A stretch of DNA of 5,686 bases, from positions 1 to 5,686 of the forward strand of contig JAHFAC010000139.1 in NCBI GenBank assembly GCA_023250755.1, given 5' to 3'. Position 1 is the first letter of the stretch. Each line of letters starts with the position of its first letter. A program made the position numbers and the translations under genes. The notes beneath the pieces were generated by a model that was not told the origin of the DNA, made no database searches, and saw only the letters and a program-made list of their open reading frames with translations. This DNA comes from Bacteriovoracaceae bacterium (lineage in GTDB: Bacteria; Bdellovibrionota; UBA1018). Shown one piece after another: positions 1 through 5,136 of this stretch.

Positions 1-1
1 A

Positions 2-199
2 TTTGATCCGGCAACTCCGATCTATCTCGATTCCAATTTGGGTGACGGGATTCGTGGTGAAACTTTCGCACCCCAGATCCGCGCTCAGGGATTTAGGGAG
101 ATCTACATGGTGACCGGCTATTCACGCTTAAGAGAATGGCGGAATTGGGATATGCATCCGGCACCAGGCGCCAACAAGTTTTGCTGCTGGTTGCCCTGA
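2..199 (+). pseudogene. C-terminal fragment of a CheY-like receiver-family protein, chimeric 3' end
   Basis: The second reading frame is open from the window edge to a TGA at 197-199. It begins with a stretch containing PIYLDSNLGDGIRGE and then AQGFREIYMVTGYS. From family knowledge this pattern (TPIYIDS-LG-G-KGE, then a short helix, then GF--IYLATGY) resembles a group of receiver-like bacterial proteins, where the D of LDSNLG sits at the phospho-acceptor strand. Those proteins normally continue with a short tail rich in P, W and G. Here the similarity ends at about base 124, and the last 25 residues (RLREWRN... to CCWLP) look like out-of-frame translation of the following recombinase gene. 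The native 3' end has therefore probably been replaced by the recombinase segment. The 5' end lies outside the window. The family assignment is from memory of the motif and is moderate. The chimeric tail is an inference. Confidence 0.5.
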
Positions 200-1344
200 A
201 TGAATGGATTAAGAAAAATAAATTAACACTTCGCCAGCTTGATCGGCACCAGCTCGATCGTTTCGTGATAGACCGCAAGCGGAAGAGTTCGTGTTTTGTT
301 GGAAGTGGTAACGTAGTTGCTCTGGAAAAATTGGCACAACTTCTGCGCGATGAGGGTGCAATTCCACTCCCTCCACCTGTAAAGGACTGGCGTTCCGATA
401 TTGAGCAAGAGTATTCGCAATACCTACTCAGGGAACGTTCGCTTTCCCTATCAACGGAGAAATACTATCTCGAATACGCCCACCAATTTCTTGTAGAAAG
501 TGGGTTGCAACGATCAGAGTTGGATCAGCTTCGGGCGACCGACGTGACAGATTTCATTCGGCGACACGTTCGCGATGGGAGTCCAAAACGCGCCCAGCTC
601 ATGGTGACTTCTCTGCGGTCATTCTTTCGATTCCTCCGTTTGCGCGGGGATATTTCAAAGGATTTGGCTGATTGCATCCCGCCAGTAGCAAATTGGCAGC
701 TCTCCGGCATTCCGAAATTTATGGAGCCGGCGGATGTGAAGACGCTTTTGAAGCACTGCGATCGAAAAACACCGAAGGGTTTGAGGGACTATGCGCTTCT
801 CCTCCTGCTAGCGAGACTCGGGCTTCGGGCATGTGAAGTAGTCGCCTTAACGCTCGATGATATCGATTGGGAATCCGGCAAAATTACGATTCATGGAAAA
901 GGGAAGAAGCGGAGTCAATTTCCACTTCCCCAGGATGTCGGCATGGCTATAGCAAAATATTTGCGCAGAGGTAGACCTCAGTGCTCGAGCCGAAGGGTAT
1001 TTCTTAGGACGAGAGCCCCTCTCATGGGCTTTGTGAGTTCTGTCAATGTCAGCTCTATTGTTAGCCGAACTCTGAAGAAAGCGGGATTGAATCCGCCCTG
1101 TAAAGGAGCCCATTTACTGCGCCATACGGCCGCAGTCCAGATTCTACGACGAGGATCCTCCTTGGGCGATGTCGGCGAAGTTCTCAGGCACGTCGATATA
1201 TCAACGACCCACGGTTACGTGCAGATTGATATGGAAATGAAACGGCGGGCGCTTGGGAAGTGCAATCCGATCGGCACCAATATAGGTTTGAAAAAACTGC
1301 TGGAGAAGAATAAAGACGTGATTGGTTGGCTGGAGTCGCTTTGA
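136..1344 (+). CDS. Tyrosine recombinase/integrase (XerC/D-like, IS/RIT-type), probably 5'-truncated
   Basis: This encodes a 402-residue site-specific recombinase of the phage-integrase superfamily, which cuts and rejoins DNA through a 3'-phosphotyrosine. An N-terminal helical region (about 1-75) precedes a SAM-like core-binding domain (about 85-180). The catalytic domain (about 195-370) carries R231 in LGLRACEV, K255 in HGKGKK, H326 and R329 in HLLRH, H352 in LRHVDIS, and nucleophile Y361 exactly nine residues after H352. The tail (MKRRALGKC, then a WLESL ending) recalls the roughly 400-residue recombinases found in two- or three-recombinase mobile units, such as RIT elements. No partner recombinase is seen downstream. 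ATG 136 is the only usual start codon in the frame after an in-frame TAG at 94-96. It has no good ribosome binding site, and homologues usually have about 10-20 more residues before the MAELGYA-like segment. The gene is therefore probably a beheaded remnant, although its catalytic domain is intact. Confidence 0.85.
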   Translation: MAELGYASGTRRQQVLLLVALNEWIKKNKLTLRQLDRHQLDRFVIDRKRKSSCFVGSGNVVALEKLAQLLRDEGAIPLPPPVKDWRSDIEQEYSQYLLRERSLSLSTEKYYLEYAHQFLVESGLQRSELDQLRATDVTDFIRRHVRDGSPKRAQLMVTSLRSFFRFLRLRGDISKDLADCIPPVANWQLSGIPKFMEPADVKTLLKHCDRKTPKGLRDYALLLLLARLGLRACEVVALTLDDIDWESGKITIHGKGKKRSQFPLPQDVGMAIAKYLRRGRPQCSSRRVFLRTRAPLMGFVSSVNVSSIVSRTLKKAGLNPPCKGAHLLRHTAAVQILRRGSSLGDVGEVLRHVDISTTHGYVQIDMEMKRRALGKCNPIGTNIGLKKLLEKNKDVIGWLESL

Positions 1345-1498
1345 TCACGCTCCGTCGCGAGGTGACGTAGTGTCCGGGCTGGGGTGACTGGATGTGGCGG
1401 GAAAAAGAGGATGACTCAACGTTAGCCAGTTACTTTTCCCTCGTGATGCATTCTAGGAGAGTTCGGAACATCCTTCGCTGTTACCAGGCACAATCATT
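1345..1498. other. Gap between recombinase and exported-protein gene
   Basis: All three forward frames close quickly after the recombinase stop, so no partner recombinase begins here. The only structure seen is two interleaved complementary pairs: 1384-1391 with 1426-1433 (one G-T), and 1399-1405 with 1434-1440. The start of the transcript for the next gene is probably near the palindrome at its right end. Confidence 0.4.
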
Positions 1499-1510
1499 GC
1501 ACTATAGTGC
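1499..1510. promoter_or_regulatory. Perfect 12-bp palindrome with -10-like core
   Basis: The sequence GCACTATAGTGC reads the same on both strands. It contains TATAGT (1503-1508), one base away from a consensus -10 box, with only a weak -35 candidate (TTACCA, 1481-1486) 16 bp upstream. It lies about 20 bp before the preferred start of the exported-protein gene. It could be a repressor operator overlapping a promoter. This is inferred from position and symmetry only. Confidence 0.3.
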
Positions 1511-1521
1511 CATTTTTGGTT

Positions 1522-1526
1522 GGGGG
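1522..1526 (+). promoter_or_regulatory. Ribosome binding site supporting GTG start at 1531
   Basis: A GGGGG run lies four bases upstream of GTG 1531. The more upstream in-frame GTG at 1507 sits inside the palindrome and has no purine-rich site before it. This is the main reason for placing the start of the following gene at 1531. Confidence 0.4.
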
Positions 1527-1530
1527 ATGC

Positions 1531-2631
1531 GTGGCGCACTGTCTTACAGATAGAGACGCGGAGAGTTTTCTGTACAGGGGGCTCCTTCTTGCTTTCTGTG
1601 TTCTCTTTCTATTTGCTCTCGTCCCACAATCTCGAGCGGAGATTCGACCTGAACGCTTCATCGATGGCGAGGCATTGGCGAATTACCTCACTATTCGAAT
1701 ATTGAATAATACAGACCGGGACGTTCGATTGAGACAGGATTGGCTACCAACGATGAATTATCATCTATGGCTGGGCCGCCCGTTTCTGGGAGAGATACCC
1801 TCTAATTTGCCAAATCCAGAATTTCGTGGAATGGATTACCCAAATCGATTAGCGCTAAAGAAGTGGATGCTCTCCCGTCCGGACAATAGTATCTCGCCGG
1901 ATCAGTTCTTCGGCAAGGCGATCGAGCTAGAGAATGGAAATGTGCAACGCGGTCTTATGTTGGCGTGGGACACGCTTGGCGAAGGTCATATATTTGCGAA
2001 GGAGCGCAATAACTACCCCCACACGAAGAAGCTCATCGATATTACCGGGGAGCGAGATGTCTTTACCGGAAATTATTACTCAATAGAAAGAAGGAGAAAA
2101 GACGGTACTACGGTTAATAAACCTGTGGAATCCATCCGCGGAGATAATTTCAGCGCGTGGTACCATTTCGCCGGAGTCGCTCTCCGTTCCTTCACGACCG
2201 CGAATTCCGGATTCTCTCTCCTCTCCGGAAAAACGTATGCAAATGTTTTGATTTTCTTAGAGGAGTACGCAATACACAATATCTTTATAGATCCTGAGAA
2301 ACGGCGACTTATTGACTATCAAGGCGCAATATTTGGATCCAAGCTTGCCAAGAATTTGCGCCGTCACCAAGACTCCGACTCTTTTCGCGCTTCAGGTGAT
2401 TCAATCAACACTCATTATTTGTACAATGATTTCTCGCGCATCAGCGACAGTTGGCCTCTTCGAACCGATGAGAAACCGCTCGATTACTATTACCGTAATC
2501 CCCACCGAAAGTGCCTGAAAAACCTGAAGCTTATTGCAGGGGCTACTGCCGTCGCGGGGGCTATTACAAGTATCCCTTATGTGATCAGAGCAGTCTTATC
2601 TCCGCCAAAAGAAGCTGCAACGGGTAAATGA
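1531..2631 (+). CDS. Hypothetical exported/membrane protein, family not recognised
   Basis: I do not recognise this protein. With the start at GTG 1531 it has about 366 residues; the alternative GTG at 1507 adds eight. The N terminus has a short charged region, then a strongly hydrophobic run (GLLLAFCVLFLFALV), then QSRA followed by E, which fits a Sec signal peptide cut after SRA. The mature part is rich in aromatic and charged residues, with segments such as DNFSAWYHFAGVALRSF, LGEGHIFAKERNNYPH and YNDFSRISDSWPLR. No known catalytic motif stands out. Near the C terminus, LKLIAGATAVAGAITSIPYV is long enough to span a membrane and is followed by a short charged tail. The protein may be periplasmic with a C-terminal membrane anchor. 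It stands alone: recombinase remnant upstream, IS relic downstream, no operon partner. The reading frame has no disruption and is probably functional or recently so. A function cannot be inferred. Confidence 0.7.
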   Translation: MAHCLTDRDAESFLYRGLLLAFCVLFLFALVPQSRAEIRPERFIDGEALANYLTIRILNNTDRDVRLRQDWLPTMNYHLWLGRPFLGEIPSNLPNPEFRGMDYPNRLALKKWMLSRPDNSISPDQFFGKAIELENGNVQRGLMLAWDTLGEGHIFAKERNNYPHTKKLIDITGERDVFTGNYYSIERRRKDGTTVNKPVESIRGDNFSAWYHFAGVALRSFTTANSGFSLLSGKTYANVLIFLEEYAIHNIFIDPEKRRLIDYQGAIFGSKLAKNLRRHQDSDSFRASGDSINTHYLYNDFSRISDSWPLRTDEKPLDYYYRNPHRKCLKNLKLIAGATAVAGAITSIPYVIRAVLSPPKEAATGK

Positions 2632-2680
2632 GATTGGTTCAAGAGGACCCGACGAATCCGGGAATTATGTGGAGTAAGTA

Positions 2681-2708
2681 ATTGTGTTATCACTTATCTT
2701 CGCGCCTC
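2681..2708 (-). repeat. Putative solo end (relic) of an ISAzo13-family element
   Basis: Read on the minus strand, this stretch begins GAGGCGCGAAGATAAGTG and continues ATAACAC. It resembles the ends of the neighbouring IS at 2757-4056, which carry CGCGCA..AAATAAGTG followed by T(A/T)ACAAC. The shared core is a CGCG-rich outer part, then ATAAGTG, then TAACA, with small gaps. As with the two complete elements, the outer edge touches a TTA (2709-2711). No matching second end was found to the left within the window, so this would be a decayed relic or one end of a small non-autonomous element. The match is by eye and could be partly chance. Confidence 0.4.
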
Positions 2709-2753
2709 TTACGGTAACGGCTTCACATAACGAACTCCTCCCCATAAATGCCC

Positions 2754-2756
2754 TTA
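2754..2756. repeat. TTA flank, left target-site duplication
   Basis: TTA immediately precedes the left end of the first IS. Identical copies lie at 4057-4059, between the two IS elements, and at 5119-5121, after the second. This fits a 3-bp target duplication. A three-base match alone is weak, but all three lie exactly at IS boundaries defined independently by the inverted repeats. Confidence 0.6.
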
Positions 2757-2784
2757 GGATTCGCGCATAAATAAGTGTAACAAC
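2757..2784 (+). repeat. Left terminal inverted repeat of the first IS
   Basis: This 28-bp end begins GGATTCGCGCATAAATAAG. It pairs with 4029-4056 on the opposite strand at 23 of 28 positions. The five differences lie mostly in the outer part, while the inner half from AAATAAG onward has only one. Confidence 0.8.
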
Positions 2785-2793
2785 TTGATTTGA

Positions 2794-4017
2794 TTGTGTT
2801 GTACAATTTGCGGCGTGCAAGACAGCGTGCGTCTCATTCGCCAGAAGTACAGAGTTTTGGCACCTCACCTGAATGAACGCTCACATCGTCTTTTTGCTGC
2901 TGTTGAGGCGCAGGCATTGGGTTACGGAGGGATTTCAACGGTTGCAAGGATTACGAAGGTTTCTCGGAGGGCAATCCATGTTGGTTTGCGAGAAATTTCC
3001 GGTAAAAAGGGGCTATCCTCCGACCATGTGCGCGCAGCGGGTGGCGGTCGAAAAAAAGCCACGGAAAAAGATCCGCGACTGTCCAAGGTGTTGGAAAGCC
3101 TTGTGGAGCCATTGACTCGCGGAGATCCGATGTCGGCACTTCGTTGGACTTGCAAGAGTACGCGGACTTTATCTGAGGAATTGGGAAAACGTGGACATCC
3201 GGCGTGTGAGCGGCTTGTGGCCAAGCTCCTTCTCGAGATGGACTACAGCTTGCAAGGCAATCGAAAAAACCAGGAAGGAAAGCAACACCCGGACCGCAAC
3301 GCGCAATTCGAGCACATCAACGCGGAGGCCGCAAAACAAATGAGGGCTAAAAATCCAGTGATATCCGTCGACACAAAGAAAAAGGAGCTGGTCGGGAACT
3401 ACAAAAACGGTGGCGAGAAATGGTGCCGCAAGGGGGAGGCTCCCCAAGTCAATAACCATGACTTTCCTAGTCCGGAGGTTCCACGAGCCCATCCCTATGG
3501 AATTTATGATCTGGCGAGAAATACTGGATGGGTAAATGTAGGAACCAGTCATGATACGGCCAGTTTCGCTGCGGCATCCATCCGAAGGTGGTGGTGTGCA
3601 CAAGGGCGCCGCCTATATCCGAAGGCGAGGCGCTTGATGATCACGGCAGATGCAGGCGGTAGCAACGGTGCTAGGATTCGCCTATGGAAATGGGAATTAC
3701 AGCGGCTCGCAGATAAAACAGGCATCCCGATCTCCGTATCCCACTTTCCGCCGGGAACGAGCAAGTGGAACAAGATCGAACATCGTCTTTTTTCATTCAT
3801 TACAAAAAACTGGCGTGGAGAACCACTGATTAACTATGAAACGATCATTCAACTGATCGCTGGGACCAAGACATCAACCGGGCTCCGCGTGAACTGCAAG
3901 TTGGACAAGCGAAGCTTTCATCCCGGAAGGATTATCACGGATGAGCAAATGGCCTCTATACGACTGGTAAGAAATGAATTTCACGGTGACTGGAACTACA
4001 CCATATCGCCAAGGTGA
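2794..4017 (+). CDS. ISAzo13-family transposase (DDE), intact
   Basis: This 407-residue transposase belongs to the ISAzo13 group (the family with a Rhodopirellula-type DDE domain). Such enzymes bind the element's inverted repeats and catalyse strand transfer through a metal-binding DDE triad. The N-terminal part (about 10-70) contains LNERSHRLFAAVEAQALGYGGIS and a helix-turn-helix-like stretch TVARITKVSRRAIHVGL. The conserved GGGRKKATEKDP linker follows, then TRGDPMSALRWTCKSTRTL. The catalytic acids are D193 in ISVDTKKKELVG, D286 in ITADAGGSNG and E329 in SKWNKIEHRLFSF. The protein ends FHGDWNYTISPR, normal for the family. The start is uncertain: TTG 2794 opens the frame, but GTG 2815 or GTG 2827 fits the homologous N terminus about as well. 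No clear ribosome binding site is visible, which is common in IS elements and may limit expression. Residue numbers count from TTG 2794. Confidence 0.9.
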   Translation: MCCTICGVQDSVRLIRQKYRVLAPHLNERSHRLFAAVEAQALGYGGISTVARITKVSRRAIHVGLREISGKKGLSSDHVRAAGGGRKKATEKDPRLSKVLESLVEPLTRGDPMSALRWTCKSTRTLSEELGKRGHPACERLVAKLLLEMDYSLQGNRKNQEGKQHPDRNAQFEHINAEAAKQMRAKNPVISVDTKKKELVGNYKNGGEKWCRKGEAPQVNNHDFPSPEVPRAHPYGIYDLARNTGWVNVGTSHDTASFAAASIRRWWCAQGRRLYPKARRLMITADAGGSNGARIRLWKWELQRLADKTGIPISVSHFPPGTSKWNKIEHRLFSFITKNWRGEPLINYETIIQLIAGTKTSTGLRVNCKLDKRSFHPGRIITDEQMASIRLVRNEFHGDWNYTISPR

Positions 4018-4019
4018 AA

Positions 4020-4048
4020 GCAGAAGAAGTTGTAACACTTATTTCTGC
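4020..4048 (+). terminator. Hairpin at the 3' end of the first IS, possible terminator
   Basis: GCAGAAGAAGT (4020-4030) can pair with ACTTATTTCTGC (4037-4048) across a TGTAAC loop, with a small internal bulge. It starts three bases after the transposase stop codon and overlaps the right inverted repeat. There is no strong T run after it, so terminator function is doubtful. Confidence 0.25.
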
Positions 4049-4056
4049 GCGGACAC
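4029..4056 (-). repeat. Right terminal inverted repeat of the first IS
   Basis: Read on the minus strand it begins GTGTCCGCGCAGAAATAAG and matches the left end at 23 of 28 positions. It stops exactly at the TTA separating it from the second element. Confidence 0.8.
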
Positions 4057-4059
4057 TTA
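4057..4059. repeat. Shared TTA between the two abutting IS elements
   Basis: These three bases are all that separates the right end of the first IS from the left end of the second. They match the outer TTA copies at 2754-2756 and 5119-5121, and so serve as the apparent target duplication of both elements. Confidence 0.6.
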
Positions 4060-4077
4060 GGGCCCGCCGCGAAATAA
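4060..4077 (+). repeat. Terminal inverted repeat of the second IS, 3' end of transposase
   Basis: The sequence GGGCCCGCCGCGAAATAA matches the opposite end at 17 of 18 positions. It shares the AAATAAG inner part and a CG-rich outer part with the ends of the first IS. Confidence 0.8.
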
Positions 4078-4090
4078 GTCGATCGCCTAG

Positions 4091-5061
4091 TCATTCCACC
4101 ACCGTTGGGTGGATAGTGTAGTTCCATTCTCCGTGGAAGGCATGTGGCTCGAGGTTCACAGTAGCGAGTTGCTGGTCGGAGACCCGTCGCCCCTTCGCAT
4201 AAGTCCGTTCATCGAGTCGGCTCTTCACGGTCAGGCCCTTCTTCGTCGTCGTGGCGGCGATCAGATTTACGATGATCTGATGGGTGACGAGTGGTTTCCC
4301 GCGCCAGTTCTGAGTAATGAATGAGAATAAACGATGCTCGATCTTGTTCCACTTGCTCGTCCCCGGCGGTAGATGACAGACGGTGATCGGGAATCCTAGC
4401 TCATCGATGAGCCCTTGCAACTCGAGCTTCCACAGCCGCAAACGATAGCCATTGCTTCCACCGCCGTCAGCGGTGATTACCAAGGAAGTCGCCTTGGGAT
4501 ACTTGGCGATGCCCATCTCGTTCCACCACGTGCGGATCGTCTCTACTGCAAATTCCGCCGTGTCATGGCTTATCCCGACGCTGACCCACGCTTCGTTTTT
4601 TTTCAGGTCGTACACGCCATAGGGTGCGACCTTGCCTTTCTCGTCGCCAAAGTCATGCACGTTGACGTCCTCGGGAGCGCCTTGTGCTCGCAACTCTCGA
4701 CCACCGTTCTTGTAGGTGCCGACAAGCTCCTTCTTCTTCGTATCCACCGAGATGGCAGGCTCGTTCGATTCAAGTTCGGGTCCTTCTCCGTCGTCTTCTT
4801 CCGTCCTCCACCGGGGCGCCGGCTTCGCGTCGGGGCCAACACTCGGGCCGTACCGTTTTCGATCGCACGGATTTCCGCCATTCCCCTTCCAATCACGCTC
4901 GGGGCCATCCCTGTGGCACGATGGGCCGCAGTTATCCCCCCGTAACCGAACGTCATTGCTTCATTCGCCACGAACAACCGACGAGCCCTCTCCGTCAGGG
5001 TCCCTTTCAACTTCCGATAGCGTTCTCGGATCTTCGATTCACGCGCTGCTCGCTCCTTCAT
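4091..5061 (-). pseudogene. ISAzo13-family transposase, internal deletion plus frameshift
   Basis: The 5' part (ATG at 5061, downstream of a GGCGGAGAAG stretch) encodes the N-terminal region with RARRLFVANEAMTFGYGGIT and PGGGRKKTTEKDPNL. Near base 4768 the family sequence jumps from EKDPNL directly to EPAISVDTKKKELVG, which lies in another frame. In the intact neighbour those two points are about 90 codons apart; here about eight bases separate them. The net loss is therefore about 262 bp, which is not a multiple of three. The missing part includes the RGDP--LRWTCKS and GKQHPDR segments. The downstream fragment (to the stop at 4091) keeps all three catalytic acids, in VDTKKK, ITADGGGSNG and KWNKIEHRLF, and ends NYTIHPTVVE. 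By eye it is roughly half to 60% identical to the transposase of the first IS. The full protein cannot be made without frameshifting, and even then would lack the deleted segment. Confidence 0.88.
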
Positions 5062-5100
5062 CTCTGGATAAAGATCTTCTCCGCCCTAAATGTAAACTAT

Positions 5101-5118
5101 TTATTTCGCGGCAGGCCC
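5101..5118 (-). repeat. Terminal inverted repeat of the second IS, 5' end of transposase
   Basis: On the minus strand it reads GGGCCTGCCGCGAAATAA, one mismatch from the opposite end. It abuts TTA on its outer side. Confidence 0.8.
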
Positions 5119-5121
5119 TTA
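5119..5121. repeat. TTA flank, right target-site duplication
   Basis: This is the outer right copy of TTA, directly next to the second IS. Removing both elements and two TTA copies would restore a simple sequence reading TGCCC-TTA-GTAGG between 2749 and 5126. Confidence 0.6.
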
Positions 5122-5136
5122 GTAGGTCGTCGTTTC

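Larger units (their letters stand above)
2757..4056 (+). mobile_element. Complete ISAzo13-family insertion sequence (1300 bp)
   Basis: The element is bounded by inverted repeats at 2757-2784 and 4029-4056 that match at 23 of 28 positions. Their shared inner core is AAATAAGTGT(A/T)ACAAC. TTA flanks both sides. It holds one transposase gene filling nearly the whole length, and the size is normal for this family. Both ends and the reading frame are intact, so it may still be mobile. Confidence 0.85.
4060..5118 (-). mobile_element. Internally deleted ISAzo13-family insertion sequence (1059 bp)
   Basis: The ends at 4060-4077 and 5101-5118 are inverted copies matching at 17 of 18 positions (GGGCC(C/T)GCCGCGAAATAA). 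TTA flanks both sides. The element is oriented opposite to its neighbour. It is shorter than the other IS because about 262 bp of the transposase gene is missing; adding that back gives about 1.32 kb, the normal size. The transposase and the end sequences differ enough from the first IS to make this a separate element rather than a duplicate. Confidence 0.85.

Noticed and set aside
1362..1384. GTGTCCGGGC-like stretch as the missing left end of the relic at 2681-2708
   Set aside because: Only the first ten bases resemble an IS end; the AAATAAG core is absent and there is no adjoining TTA.
1507..1509. GTG 1507 as start of the exported-protein gene
   Set aside because: It lies inside the palindrome and the -10-like box and has no ribosome binding site. 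GTG 1531 has GGGGG at the right distance. It is kept only as an alternative.
1520..1705. Short plus-strand frame starting at TTG 1520
   Set aside because: It overlaps the exported-protein gene out of frame over its signal peptide and has no motif of its own.
3169..3603. Minus-strand frame of 144 residues
   Set aside because: It is antisense to the intact transposase, which has strong family motifs throughout this stretch.
2757..5118. Composite transposon formed by the two IS elements
   Set aside because: They directly abut with only TTA between them, so no cargo lies between them, and their ends differ in sequence.
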